Numbered from the stretch's first letter, positions 44,809 to 54,227 are shown. The stretch: 64,000 nucleotides of DNA from Campylobacter massiliensis (GCF_014253065.1 NZ_JACLZK010000001.1:1292178-1356177), one strand, 5' to 3'. The notes: generated by a model not told the origin, from the letters alone. Made by a program: numbers and translations.

Positions 44809-45834
44809 TTGAAAAATTTTATCCTAAAGGACGAAAACGCCGTTTACCACGAGTGCGGATACAGCTGCGACAACGCGATATTTTTGAGTCTTGCGGGGCG
44901 CAAATTTTTCCTCACCGACGCGCGTTATAGCATCGAGGCGCGCGAGCTTTGCAAAGATACCGAAGTGATCGAGGTCGAGCGAAATTTGATAAAAGACGCA
45001 CGACTGTTTTTACGAAAGGCAGGCGTTGCTGAGCTTGGCTATAACCCGTACGATTTTAGCGCGGGCGAGTGGGAAGCCCTAAACAAGGGGCTTGGGATAA
45101 GATTTAAGGCGCGGGCGAATTTTTCGCAAATTTCGCGCATAATAAAATCAGAGGATGAGATAAAAATTTTAAAACGCGCGGCGCAGCTTGGCGCGGAAAG
45201 ATTTGACGAATTTGCCGCCTTCGTGCGCGAAAACGGCGAAGGGATGAGCGAAGAGGAGCTGTTTTTTAACGCCGAGCTCATCTTTAAGAAAAAGGGCGAG
45301 CTAGCGCTTAGCTTTTCGCCTATCGTCGCGATCAACGAAAACGCCGCTAAAGCGCACGCTCTGCCGAGCAAAAAGCGTTTGCGGCAGGGCGATTTGCTCC
45401 TGCTTGACGCGGGGGTTAAATTTAACCGCTACTGCTCCGATAGGACGCGTACGGCGTGCTTTGACGAAAATTTTAACTTCGGCAAAGAGCAAAATTTTAA
45501 AAACGCCAAACGGCAAGAAATTTACGAAATCGTAAAAGAGGCTCAGGCTCTTGCTATCGCGGCGGTTATGCCCGGCAAAAAGGCGCGCGAGATCGACGCT
45601 GCGGCTAGAGATTTTATCGCCGCTCAGGGCTACGGCGAGGCGTTTTTTCACAGCACCGGACACGGCGTCGGAGTCGATATCCACGAGCTTCCGTTTATCT
45701 CAAAGCGCGGAGATACCGTGCTAAAACAGGGCATGGTATTTAGCGTGGAGCCCGGGATTTACTTACCCGGCGAGTTTGGCGTGCGCATCGAGGACGTCGT
45801 GGTCGTGCGCGAAAACGGGGCTGAAATTTTATGA
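44809..45834 (+). CDS. pepP: M24 family aminopeptidase (Xaa-Pro type)
   Basis: The 341-residue protein has a short creatinase-like N-terminal domain and the pita-bread metallopeptidase domain. Metal ligands fit LLLDAGVKFNRYCSDRTRTA (two Asp), the HSTGHGVGVDIHE histidine, and the glutamates of VEPGIY and RIEDVVVV. It removes N-terminal residues preceding proline. The start is TTG after GATAGGGCGAAG. In C. jejuni aroQ and folK are direct neighbours, so this gene appears inserted or relocated. Its stop overlaps the folK start (ATGA). Confidence 0.88.
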   Translation: MKNFILKDENAVYHECGYSCDNAIFLSLAGRKFFLTDARYSIEARELCKDTEVIEVERNLIKDARLFLRKAGVAELGYNPYDFSAGEWEALNKGLGIRFKARANFSQISRIIKSEDEIKILKRAAQLGAERFDEFAAFVRENGEGMSEEELFFNAELIFKKKGELALSFSPIVAINENAAKAHALPSKKRLRQGDLLLLDAGVKFNRYCSDRTRTACFDENFNFGKEQNFKNAKRQEIYEIVKEAQALAIAAVMPGKKAREIDAAARDFIAAQGYGEAFFHSTGHGVGVDIHELPFISKRGDTVLKQGMVFSVEPGIYLPGEFGVRIEDVVVVRENGAEIL

Positions 45835-46331
45835 GAGTAGCGGGGGCGAGACGGTTTGATAAATGCCTCTTTTTCCCGAAGGTTTTTGATTTTAGACCTG
45901 GTTTTAAAAATAGCGTTATTTTAGGGCTTGGCGGTAATATCGGCGACGTGAAAAAGCGCTTTAATCGACTGCATTTTAAACTTAGCCGTGACAGCAGGTT
46001 TCACGTCGTCGAAAACTCGGCCATCCTCATCAACGAGGCGTTTGGGTTTAAGGAGCAGGCTGATTTCACAAATGCCGTAACGCTCGTGCAAACAAGCCTT
46101 GCCGCGAGGCAAATTTTAAAAATAACGGCAAATTTAGAGAGGCGTTTGGGGCGCGTGCGAAGCTTTAAAAACGCGCCTAGAACGCTTGATATAGATATTT
46201 TGTATTTTAGCGGACGAAACAGAAACGACGCGCGGCTGGTGCTACCGCATCCTGGCGCAAAAAGCAGAGCTAGCGTGATTTTGCCGCTTGGGACGATGAA
46301 GTGCGTTAGCAAAAGCGGAGTGAAATTTTAA
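45831..46331 (+). CDS. folK: 6-hydroxymethyl-7,8-dihydropterin pyrophosphokinase
   Basis: Folate pathway enzyme transferring pyrophosphate from ATP to hydroxymethyldihydropterin. The 166-residue protein has LGLGGNIGDVKKRF, NLERRLGRVR, RTLDIDIL (metal-binding Asp pair) and LPHPGA. About 30 residues before the first family motif form an N-terminal extension; a later start is possible but the ATGA overlap with the upstream gene favours this one. Position before flhF matches C. jejuni. Confidence 0.9.
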   Translation: MRVAGARRFDKCLFFPKVFDFRPGFKNSVILGLGGNIGDVKKRFNRLHFKLSRDSRFHVVENSAILINEAFGFKEQADFTNAVTLVQTSLAARQILKITANLERRLGRVRSFKNAPRTLDIDILYFSGRNRNDARLVLPHPGAKSRASVILPLGTMKCVSKSGVKF

Positions 46332-46443
46332 AATTTAGCGGCCGCAAAGCCTAAATTTGAAGCGGGAACGAAAAATGCATAGCCTTTGCCGCGACGATTT
46401 TGACTAGAGGCGGCTAAATTTAGCGAGAAACGAAGGAGAAGAT

Positions 46444-47850
46444 TTGGCGACGAAGTTTTATACGTTTACCGGCGAGAGCAGTATGGAAGCGCTAAAAAAG
46501 GCGCAGGCTCAGTGCGGTGAGAGGGCGATCTTGGTAACGACGAAGCAAATTCAGCCAAAGACGATAAACAAAAAGCCGCTTTATGAAATTTTAGTTAGCG
46601 TCGAAGAGGACGCGAGCGAGCAGAAAAAAAATCAGCCCCAAAAGCAAAATTTAAAGGGCTACGAGGAGTTTTTGCGCGCTCAAACGCCCAAAGATGAAAG
46701 ACCGCAAAAGATCATTTTAGACGAGCGCGAGCTTTTTAGGGCCGAGCAGCAAAACGCCAAAGCGGCGGTAAATTTTACCCAAAATTCCGCAAGAACCGCG
46801 CCGGGGAATCAAAACTACAAAACCGCTCAAAACAGCGGCGAGGACATACTCCTAAACATCTCAAAAGCCGCAAAAGAGATAAGCCAGATAGCAAATATCG
46901 AAACCGCGCCGGGCCGCCAGGATCAAATTTACGACAAAAAGATCGACGACGTCGCAAGGCAGGTAAGCGCACTTAGCGAAAAAGTAAATATGATAGCCGA
47001 TATGTTCTGGGAGGAGCGTGCAAGCGCCAGAAACAACCTAATCATACCGTCGGAGTTTGCCGGCATCTACAAAGATGCCAAAAATAGCGGGATGAAAGAG
47101 GAACACCTAGAGCAGATAATGAAAATAACCGCGGAAAATATGTCGCCTCAGATGAAGGCTAATCCGACTGCGGTGAGGAGATATTTTAGCTCGCTGCTTA
47201 GAAAGATGCTGCCGTGCAGGAGCGAAGAGGATAATAGAAAACAAAAGATCATGATGCTAGTGGGACCCACCGGAGTGGGTAAAACCACGACTCTAGCCAA
47301 GCTTGCGGCGAGGTTTGCCTACGGCGAGGGCAGACGCGCGAAAACGGGCATCATCACGCTTGATACCTACCGTATCGGCGCGGTCGAGCAGCTGTTTCAA
47401 TACGCAAAAATGATGAAACTACCGATCCTTGACGTTATCGAGGTCGAGGACTTTAAAAACGCGTTAAAGCAGCTAAATCACTGCGAAGTGATCCTCATAG
47501 ACACCACGGGCAGCTCGCAGTACGATAAAGAAAAGCTAGCTAGGCTCGAGATGTTTTTAAAACATAGCGACGCGCAAATAGACGTAAATTTAGTGCTTTC
47601 CGCAGGCTCAAAGATCGATGATATGCTCGAAATTTACAACGGTTTTAGCTTCCTTGATATCGACACTCTGATCATCACCAAATTTGACGAAACCAAAATT
47701 TTCGGTAACGTTTTTTCGCTAGTTTACGAGATAAATAAACCCGTTAGCTTCTTTTGCCTAGGACAAGAGGTGCCCGACGACATCATGGTCGCTAAGAGCG
47801 AGTTTTTAGTCGATTGCCTCTTGCAAGGGTTTAATAAGGATAAAAAATGA
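46444..47850 (+). CDS. flhF: Flagellar biosynthesis GTPase FlhF
   Basis: SRP-type GTPase that sets the polar site and number of flagella. The 468-residue protein has a variable basic/glutamine-rich N-terminal region (residues 1-190), an N-domain and the G domain with MLVGPTGVGKTTTLAKLA, LDTYRIGAVEQL, IDTTGS and ITKFDETK. Translation starts at TTG after a strong AAGGAGAAGAT site. It overlaps flhG by 4 bases and begins the flagellar gene run. Confidence 0.95.
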   Translation: MATKFYTFTGESSMEALKKAQAQCGERAILVTTKQIQPKTINKKPLYEILVSVEEDASEQKKNQPQKQNLKGYEEFLRAQTPKDERPQKIILDERELFRAEQQNAKAAVNFTQNSARTAPGNQNYKTAQNSGEDILLNISKAAKEISQIANIETAPGRQDQIYDKKIDDVARQVSALSEKVNMIADMFWEERASARNNLIIPSEFAGIYKDAKNSGMKEEHLEQIMKITAENMSPQMKANPTAVRRYFSSLLRKMLPCRSEEDNRKQKIMMLVGPTGVGKTTTLAKLAARFAYGEGRRAKTGIITLDTYRIGAVEQLFQYAKMMKLPILDVIEVEDFKNALKQLNHCEVILIDTTGSSQYDKEKLARLEMFLKHSDAQIDVNLVLSAGSKIDDMLEIYNGFSFLDIDTLIITKFDETKIFGNVFSLVYEINKPVSFFCLGQEVPDDIMVAKSEFLVDCLLQGFNKDKK

Positions 47851-48713
47851 ACACTCAAGCCGAGAAACTAAAAGATATAGTAGCCTCTAGATCCAATACG
47901 AAAAACACGCGCTTCATCGCCGTAACTAGCGGCAAAGGCGGCGTGGGCAAGAGCACCATAAGCGCAAATTTGGCAAATATCCTAGCTAGAAACGGCTACA
48001 AAGTCGCGCTTTTTGACGCGGATATAGGACTGGCGAATTTAGACGTCATCTTAAACGTGCGCATTAGTAAAAATTTGCTCCACGTGCTAAAAGGCGAGTG
48101 CTTGCTAAAAGATATCTTGATCGAGGTAAAACCGAATTTGACGTTGATTCCCGGCGAGAGCGGAGACGAGATACTTAAATTTAACAACCAATTTTTATAC
48201 GAGCGTTTTTTCGAGGAGTCCTCGAGCCTTGACGATCTTGATTTTATCATCATCGACACGGGTGCGGGCATCGGCGGAAATACACAGCTATTTTTAGAGG
48301 CCGCAGACGAGGTCATCGTCGTGACCGTGCCCGACCCCGCCGCGATAACCGACGCCTACGCCGTTATCAAAATCACCTCTAAAAATAAAGACAATCTGCT
48401 TATGCTTTTTAACATGGTTAGGAGCGAAAAGGAGGCGGTTAGGATATTTGAGCATGTGCGCAAGGTAGCCAGGGCAAATATCGAAAATCCGTTAAATTTG
48501 GAGTTTTTGGGCGCTATCAGCGAGGACAAAAACGTCTCTCGCAGCATAAAACAGCGCACGCTTTTTACCGACGATAGCAGATACGATGCCGCGAGCATGG
48601 AGCTTGAGCAGGTGGCGTCGAAGCTACTTTATAGATTGGAACAAAAAGTGCTTAATCCAAGTACGAACAACAGCTTCAGCGGCTTTTTTAGGCGGCTAAT
48701 GGAGCAATTTTAA
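47847..48713 (+). CDS. flhG: Flagellar number regulator FlhG (FleN/YlxH), MinD-like ATPase
   Basis: The 288-residue MinD/ParA-type ATPase works against FlhF to limit flagellar number. Deviant Walker A is TSGKGGVGKSTISANLA, followed by FDADIGLANLD and IDTGAGIG. In Campylobacter it also affects cell division placement. It overlaps flhF by ATGA and lies 15 bases before the next gene. Confidence 0.95.
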   Translation: MNTQAEKLKDIVASRSNTKNTRFIAVTSGKGGVGKSTISANLANILARNGYKVALFDADIGLANLDVILNVRISKNLLHVLKGECLLKDILIEVKPNLTLIPGESGDEILKFNNQFLYERFFEESSSLDDLDFIIIDTGAGIGGNTQLFLEAADEVIVVTVPDPAAITDAYAVIKITSKNKDNLLMLFNMVRSEKEAVRIFEHVRKVARANIENPLNLEFLGAISEDKNVSRSIKQRTLFTDDSRYDAASMELEQVASKLLYRLEQKVLNPSTNNSFSGFFRRLMEQF

Positions 48714-48728
48714 ATTTAGGATTTTACT

Positions 48729-49082
48729 TTGAGAGCGGAAAATTTTATAGCATTTTTTACGGTTTGCGGATTTTTTATCGGCGCGACTTTTTCGGCGTTA
48801 AAGCTGAACGACCCGATAGATATGCTGGTTTATACGTTTCTCATTACGTTTTTTTTCTATCTTTTGGTACACGTGGTTATTATAAATTATTTAGACGCTA
48901 AAGCGTCGCTAAAAAGGCGGTTCGATAAGGAACTATACGAGCAAAGGGCCGATTATCTAATCGGCGAACTAGCGCTTAGAGAAAAACGAATAGATAATCT
49001 CTTAAGCAAGCTCGCAAACGAAAATATACTGATAAAACAAACGTTAAATAAGAGCAACGAAAGTAATGCAAAAGCCGCTTAA
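48729..49082 (+). CDS. Conserved membrane protein between flhG and fliA
   Basis: The 117-residue protein has two hydrophobic segments (about residues 6-22 and 32-55) and a charged helical C-terminal half that may form a coiled coil (residues 60-105). A small membrane protein occupies the same place in C. jejuni (Cj0062c). Its function is not known. Start is TTG after AGGATTTTACT, and its 3' end overlaps fliA by 17 bases, so coupling to sigma-28 translation is likely. Confidence 0.8.
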   Translation: MRAENFIAFFTVCGFFIGATFSALKLNDPIDMLVYTFLITFFFYLLVHVVIINYLDAKASLKRRFDKELYEQRADYLIGELALREKRIDNLLSKLANENILIKQTLNKSNESNAKAA

Positions 49083-49761
49083 TCCATACGCCCAGACGAT
49101 AAAAAAAGAACAAGACGACATCGTACTAGCCTACATGCCCGCTCTTCGCGCGATGGCTTTTAGGCTAAAGGAGCGCTTGCCCGCTCATATCGACGTTAGC
49201 GACCTGATAGGCGCCGGGCTTGAGGAGATGGTAAAGCTCTCCAGAAAATACGACAAAGAGCAAAACGACTCTTTTTGGGGATATGCGCAAAAGCGAGTTT
49301 ACGGCGCGATGCTTGATTTTTTACGCGGGCTTGACGTGGTTAGCCGCTCGGACCGCACTTTGGTAAAGTCTATCGAGACTTTAGTGGATGAGTATTTTAA
49401 TAAATTTGAGCACGAGCCAGACGATGCGTATATCGCAGGAAAGCTTGGCGTCGATATAGAAAAAGTAAGCGAAGCAAGAAACGTGAGCGCGGTCGTCGCC
49501 GTCCTAAATATCGACGATCAAATGGAGCTAATGAGCGAAGAAAATACGCTCGAGCGGATCGAAAAAGAGGACTTGATAGAAAAGATAGCTCAAATTTTAA
49601 ACGAATTTGAGGAGCGCGATCAGCTCATCGTGCAGCTTTATTATTACGAGGAGCTGAGCCTAAAGGAGATCAGCGAGATTTTGGGCATCACGGAGAGCAG
49701 GATATCGCAGATCCATAAGCGCTTGATGGATAAAATAAGAAAAAAGCTTGAGGGCAAATAA
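49066..49761 (+). CDS. fliA: Flagellar sigma factor sigma-28
   Basis: RNA polymerase sigma factor for late flagellar genes, including the flagellin promoter at 16439-16466. The 231-residue protein has region 2 (DLIGAGLEEMVKLSRKYD, FWGYAQKRVYGAMLDFLRG), a region 3 segment and region 4 with a helix-turn-helix (LSLKEISEILGITESRISQI). It overlaps the upstream membrane protein gene, and its stop overlaps the fliM start by one base (TAATG). Confidence 0.95.
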   Translation: MQKPLNPYAQTIKKEQDDIVLAYMPALRAMAFRLKERLPAHIDVSDLIGAGLEEMVKLSRKYDKEQNDSFWGYAQKRVYGAMLDFLRGLDVVSRSDRTLVKSIETLVDEYFNKFEHEPDDAYIAGKLGVDIEKVSEARNVSAVVAVLNIDDQMELMSEENTLERIEKEDLIEKIAQILNEFEERDQLIVQLYYYEELSLKEISEILGITESRISQIHKRLMDKIRKKLEGK

Positions 49762-50864
49762 TGGCGGACATTTTAAGTCAAGAAGAGATAGACGCGCTAC
49801 TAGAAGTCGTAGACGACGAAGAGGCGAGCGGGTCGATCGGCGAGGGCGGTAAGGAAGAGCAGCGCCAGGTAATAATCTATGATTTTAAACGCCCAAACCG
49901 CGTCAGCAAGGAACAACTGCGCGCGATAAAGGGCATACACGACAAGCTTGCGAGAAATTTGGCTTCTCAAATTTCAAGCGTTATGAGAAGTATCGTGGAG
50001 ATCCGCCTGCACAGCGTCGATCAGATGACCTACGGCGAGTTTTTGATGAGTTTGCCGAGCCCTACTAGCTTTAACGTCTTTTCGATCAAGCCGCTTGACG
50101 GCAACTGCGTTTTGGAGATAAACCCGAGCATCGCATTTCCCATGATAGATCGCTTGTTGGGCGGTAACGGCGAGGGTTTTGAGGCTAGCAGAGAGCTAAC
50201 CGATATCGAGGTAAATTTGCTCGATGCGATCCTGAGGATGATGATGCAGCGCCTAAAAGAGAGCTGGGCGATGATCACCGATATGTACCCAAACGTCGAG
50301 GCTAAAGAGAGTAGCCCAAACGTCGTGCAAATCGTCAGCCAAAACGAGATCGTGATAATGGTCGTCATGGAGATCATTGTAGGCAACTCAAGCGGTATGA
50401 TAAATATCTGCTACCCGGTCATCTACCTAGAGCCGATCTTGAGCCGCCTAGCCAACCGCGACATAATGCTTGGCGAAACGAGCGCGAAAAAGAGCCGAAA
50501 CAAAGAGCTAAAAACGCTAATCGGGCGCGCCGAGGTGCTGTATGAGGCGATACTGGGCAAAAGCGTCGTTAGCGTAAACGAGTTTTTAAATTTAAAAGAG
50601 GGCGACATACTGCGCCTTGACCGCTCGGCAAACGACAAGGCTATCGTCACGATCGATAAAAAAGAGGTATTTTTGGCCGAGGTCGGACTACATAGATTTA
50701 GAAAATCTATCCGCATAGAAGAGCTAATCAGAAGCGACAAAGACGAAATCAAAAACATCCTCGAACAGTACGAAGAAGAGCGCAAAGCCAAGCTCATGAG
50801 CTACGAGCAAGAAGACGAAGAGGATGAGGATAATATATTAGGCGAGGGTGAAGATGATGAATGA
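49761..50864 (+). CDS. fliM: Flagellar motor switch protein FliM
   Basis: C-ring protein that binds CheY-P and sets rotation direction. The 367-residue protein begins with the CheY-binding motif LSQEEIDALL, has the middle CheC-like domain (with GGNGEGFEA and ELTDIE segments) and a C-terminal SpoA domain (residues about 255-330). The tail is strongly acidic (EDEEDEDNILGEGEDDE). It overlaps the fliY start. Confidence 0.96.
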   Translation: MADILSQEEIDALLEVVDDEEASGSIGEGGKEEQRQVIIYDFKRPNRVSKEQLRAIKGIHDKLARNLASQISSVMRSIVEIRLHSVDQMTYGEFLMSLPSPTSFNVFSIKPLDGNCVLEINPSIAFPMIDRLLGGNGEGFEASRELTDIEVNLLDAILRMMMQRLKESWAMITDMYPNVEAKESSPNVVQIVSQNEIVIMVVMEIIVGNSSGMINICYPVIYLEPILSRLANRDIMLGETSAKKSRNKELKTLIGRAEVLYEAILGKSVVSVNEFLNLKEGDILRLDRSANDKAIVTIDKKEVFLAEVGLHRFRKSIRIEELIRSDKDEIKNILEQYEEERKAKLMSYEQEDEEDEDNILGEGEDDE

Positions 50865-51690
50865 TTTTTTGAAAATTTTCGTAAACGAAGTAAAGGCTAC
50901 GATCGAGGGACTAACGGGCAGGACGCCTGAGATAGGTGAGAGAAACGAATACGACGCGCCCAAGCAAGAAGGCATAAAACCGCCTCTAGCCGTAGCAAAC
51001 GTGACCGTCGGCGGCGATACGACGGCAAAGATGATGCTAGTAGCTACGCCCGTGCTAATGAGCGCGATCGGCGAGTGGATGCTCGGAGAAGAAGAGATCT
51101 CGCGCAACGAAAATTTAAGCGAGGACGAGCTAGACGCCGCAAAAGAGGTATTTTCAAATATCCTCGGCGCATTTTCTACGAGCCTTGGCGCGCAAAAAGG
51201 CATGCCGAAGCTAAATTTCGAGGTCGCGAAGGTAAATTTCCTCGACGAGAGCGCAAATTTAGACGTAAATACGTTTGAAAAAATCTACATCTACTCCGTT
51301 AAAATCGGCGACATCAGCGAGCATATCGCTATCGTGCTTGATTTTGCTCTGGTTAAGTTTTTTAACAAAGATCAAAAAGAGCCTGCCCAGCAAGCAGCTC
51401 CCGCAAAAAGCGATCTAAGCGCCGAAGAAATGCGAAATATCGGACTCATCATGGACGTGCGCCTGCCGCTTCACGTACGCATCGGCTCAAAAAGAATGCT
51501 ACTAAAAGACGTGCTCACGATGGATATAGGCTCGGTCATTGAGCTAAACCAGCTCGCAAACGACCCGCTAGAAATTCTAATCAGCGACAAGGTCGTAGCC
51601 CTAGGCGAGGTCGTCATCGTAGACGGCAACTTCGGCATCCAGATCACTCAGATCGGTACTAAAAAAGAGCGCTTAGAGCAGCTTAGATAA
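50854..51690 (+). CDS. fliY: Flagellar motor switch protein FliY/FliN-type
   Basis: The 278-residue protein has a CheC-like N-terminal part and a C-terminal SpoA/FliN domain (MDVRLPLHVRIGSKRMLLKD, GEVVIVDGNFGIQITQIG). It forms the C-ring with FliM and FliG. I choose the ATG at 50854, preceded by GAGGGTG; a GTG at 50848 and an ATG at 50857 are alternatives. It ends the flagellar run, followed by an 18-bp palindrome. Confidence 0.93.
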   Translation: MMNDFLKIFVNEVKATIEGLTGRTPEIGERNEYDAPKQEGIKPPLAVANVTVGGDTTAKMMLVATPVLMSAIGEWMLGEEEISRNENLSEDELDAAKEVFSNILGAFSTSLGAQKGMPKLNFEVAKVNFLDESANLDVNTFEKIYIYSVKIGDISEHIAIVLDFALVKFFNKDQKEPAQQAAPAKSDLSAEEMRNIGLIMDVRLPLHVRIGSKRMLLKDVLTMDIGSVIELNQLANDPLEILISDKVVALGEVVIVDGNFGIQITQIGTKKERLEQLR

Positions 51691-51708
51691 GGTTAAATTT
51701 AGAAATAA

Positions 51709-51726
51709 GAGGCTAAATTTAGCCTC
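51709..51726 (+). terminator. Palindrome after fliY
   Basis: GAGGCTAAATTTAGCCTC is a perfect palindrome followed by GCTTTATC, 19 bases after the fliY stop. It probably ends the flagellar transcript, though the T tract is weak. Confidence 0.45.
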
Positions 51727-51843
51727 GCTTTATCTCGGGTGCGCTTTTTCTCAAATTTAACGGCATTTTGCTCAAATTTGAGCGCGAAACTACGGCGCGT
51801 AAATTTAACCCCGCAAGCGCAAATTTAACCGCAAAGAGAAATA

Positions 51844-52440
51844 ATGGATGAAATTTTAAACGATCTGGCCAAATTTAGGGATTTTGCGACCTATAAAAAT
51901 CCTAGCGTCACGTTTTTCGGCTCGGCTAGATTTGATGAAAATAGCAAATACTGTAAAATGGCTTTTAGCCTCGCAAAGGAGCTTGCCGACGGCGGTTTTG
52001 CTGTCGTTAGCGGCGGCGGGCCGGGCGTGATGGAGGCGGCGAACAAAGGAGCGTACGAGAGCGGCAAAAGTCCGTCCGTGGGCCTAAACATCGTGCTTCC
52101 GTTCGAGCAAGTGACGAACAGATACGCCACGAGCAATTTTGTCTTTTCAAATTTATCCGCTCGCAAATTTGCCCTCATCGAACGCTCTAGCGCGTTTTTG
52201 GTGTTTCCTGGCGGCTTTGGGACGCTTGACGAGCTGTTTGAGATCCTAGTGCTCGCGCAAATCGGCGCCAAAAAAGCTAAAATTTTCCTCATCGGAAGCG
52301 AGTTTTGGAGCAAGCTTGATGATTTCATCAAAACCACGTTGATACGCGAAAAAGCCGTTAGCGAGGAGGATCTGTCGCTTTATACGATCAGTGACGATCT
52401 AGACGCGGTAAGGGACGAGCTTTTAGGGATTTTGGACTAG
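51844..52440 (+). CDS. LOG family protein (TIGR00730-type Rossmann fold)
   Basis: The 198-residue protein carries VVSGGGPGVMEAANKGA and the LOG signature PGGFGTLDELFE. Family members are nucleoside 5'-monophosphate phosphoribohydrolases (cytokinin-activating in plants; purine nucleotide salvage such as PpnN in bacteria). An N-terminal FFGSARF motif is also typical. RBS is weak (GCAAAGAGAAATA). It is followed 31 bases later by a small membrane protein. Confidence 0.88.
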   Translation: MDEILNDLAKFRDFATYKNPSVTFFGSARFDENSKYCKMAFSLAKELADGGFAVVSGGGPGVMEAANKGAYESGKSPSVGLNIVLPFEQVTNRYATSNFVFSNLSARKFALIERSSAFLVFPGGFGTLDELFEILVLAQIGAKKAKIFLIGSEFWSKLDDFIKTTLIREKAVSEEDLSLYTISDDLDAVRDELLGILD

Positions 52441-52471
52441 GCGAGCTTTTATAAATTTTAGGGACTAGGCG

Positions 52472-52687
52472 ATGTTTGACAGGATGCGAGATAGGATCTC
52501 TTTTGCGCTGATTTGCCTTGTTTTTATCGCTATTTTCGGCTATATTTCCGTCAAATTTGACGGCGCGCGTGTCCCTTTGCTAATTTTAACCGCCGTGGTT
52601 TTAGTAGTTGCGATCGCGGCGCACACGATACACGAAAATTTAAAGCTAGATAAAGATCTAAAAGAGGGCGAAGCTCAAGATAAATAG
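52472..52687 (+). CDS. Small hypothetical membrane protein
   Basis: The 71-residue protein has two hydrophobic segments (about residues 9-25 and 32-50) and a charged tail (LKLDKDLKEGEAQDK). No family recognised. A GGGACTAGGCG sequence precedes the ATG. Probably co-transcribed with the LOG gene. Confidence 0.6.
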   Translation: MFDRMRDRISFALICLVFIAIFGYISVKFDGARVPLLILTAVVLVVAIAAHTIHENLKLDKDLKEGEAQDK

Positions 52688-53072
52688 CCGTAAACAGCTT
52701 GGCGTCTAGTTAAATTTGGTCGGTAAATTTGCCATTACTTATACTTGGCGTTCGGCGTTAAATTTTGATTTTTACGCTTTGGTTTTTTGAGCGGATTTGC
52801 CGATATGCTCGCCTTTTACTTCAAATTCGGTAAATTTGACTGCGTCATCGCTGTTTGCAAATTCTGCGTTGCCGTCTCGGCGGGTAAAATTCAGAGCCGA
52901 GTAAGGCGCAAAAGCTAAATGCCCGCTTAGCTCGCTATCCTTGACTCGCAAATTTATAGCCTATTAAGCTAATTTTTATATAATCGCACCGAATTATACG
53001 AATTTGTCTTATTGTGGGGCTAGGGCTAGATTTGTAAATTTTAAAGCCGAATTTAAAATACAAAACTTTAGG
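52688..53072. other. Spacer before mnmA with a possible gene remnant
   Basis: On the minus strand, 52772-52951 is an open frame of 59 codons from a TTG (LRVKDSELSGHLAFAPYSAL at the start, VKFTEFEVKGEHIGKSAQKT near the end). The composition looks protein-like, but there is no ribosome binding site and no family match I can name. It may be a fragment of a lost gene. Confidence 0.3.
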
Positions 53073-53190
53073 GTGCGGTATTTTTAGATGATTTTTGCGG
53101 CTGTGCCGTCAATTTTCGGCGTAGATAGAACACATAGTTCATCGAGCCGAAAATTTACAAGCTCCGCAAAAAGCGCTAAAAAGACAAGCC
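53073..53190 (-). repeat. Fold-back element, class 1 (copy c5)
   Basis: Inverted copy. Read toward the minus strand, GCTTTTTGCGGAG...AAATTTTCGG pairs with CCGAAAATT...CCGCAAAAATC, and the centre is GAACTATGTGTTCTA. Its GACAAGCC end lies 20 bases upstream of the mnmA start. Confidence 0.75.
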
Positions 53191-53210
53191 CTCGCAATAG
53201 GAAAGAAAAA

Positions 53211-54227
53211 ATGAAAATACTAATGGCCATGAGCGGCGGCGTCGACTCCACCATGAGCGCCAAAATGCTACTCGAAGCGGGTCACGAGGTCGTGGGCTGC
53301 TATATGAAACTACACAAAAAGCCAGGCTATCACGAGCAAAACATCGGCAAAGTAGCCCGCGCGTGCGAGTATCTGGGCATAAACTATCACGTGATCGACC
53401 TGCAAGACGAGTTTGACAGATACGTCTATACGCCGTTTGTCGGCGCTTATAAAGAGGGCCGCACGCCAAATCCCTGTGCGCTTTGCAACCGCTTTATAAA
53501 ATTCGGCGAGCTGTTAAAATTCGCCAAAAGTATCGGCTGCGAAAAGCTGGCCACCGGCCACTACATCCGCGTTCAAGACGGCCTCATCAGAGTCGCCGCC
53601 GATCCTAGCAAAGACCAGAGCTACTTCGTCGCGCAGGTGCCAAAAGAGATAATCGCCGATATGATTTTCCCGCTCGGAGATAAATTTAAAAAAGATATAA
53701 AAGAGCTGGCAAAATCTCTGCCGAGCTTTCGCGAGTACGGCGAGCAGGCCGAGAGTAGCGAGATTTGCTTCGTCGAGGATACCTATATCGAGGTGCTAAA
53801 CAAGCACTACGAGACCGACCTGCCGGGCGACGTGGTCGATAGCGCGGGCAGGGTGATCGGGCGACATAACGGCTATATGCACTACACGATCGGCAAGAGG
53901 CGCGGATTTGAGGTGTTTGGGGCGCACGAGCCGCATTTCGTGCTAGCTATCGACGCGGCAAATAACCGCATCGTCGTAGGTAGCAAAGAGGAGCTCGAGC
54001 GCGGCAAGATCGCGGTAAATAGCCTAAATTTGTTCATAGACGAGAGCGAGTTTGACTGCGACGTCAAGGTTCGCTACCGCAGTATCGGGCTAAACGCGCA
54101 CGTAAAAGTGCTAGACGGCGGCACAGCCGAGGTCGAGCTAAAACAGAGCGCGTTTGGCGTGGCTAGCGGACAGCTCGCGGTATTTTACAGAGGCGAGCTG
54201 GTTATCGGTAGCGGATTTATACTGTAA
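53211..54227 (+). CDS. mnmA: tRNA-specific 2-thiouridylase MnmA
   Basis: Thiolates U34 of Glu, Gln and Lys tRNAs. The 338-residue protein begins MKILMAMSGGVDSTMSA (PP-loop), and has the catalytic cysteines in NPCALCNRFIKF and SSEICFVED, with DQSYFVAQ between them. I start it at the ATG with AGGAAAG upstream. The open frame extends 41 codons further upstream, but that part is fold-back repeat sequence and is rejected. Confidence 0.95.
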   Translation: MKILMAMSGGVDSTMSAKMLLEAGHEVVGCYMKLHKKPGYHEQNIGKVARACEYLGINYHVIDLQDEFDRYVYTPFVGAYKEGRTPNPCALCNRFIKFGELLKFAKSIGCEKLATGHYIRVQDGLIRVAADPSKDQSYFVAQVPKEIIADMIFPLGDKFKKDIKELAKSLPSFREYGEQAESSEICFVEDTYIEVLNKHYETDLPGDVVDSAGRVIGRHNGYMHYTIGKRRGFEVFGAHEPHFVLAIDAANNRIVVGSKEELERGKIAVNSLNLFIDESEFDCDVKVRYRSIGLNAHVKVLDGGTAEVELKQSAFGVASGQLAVFYRGELVIGSGFIL

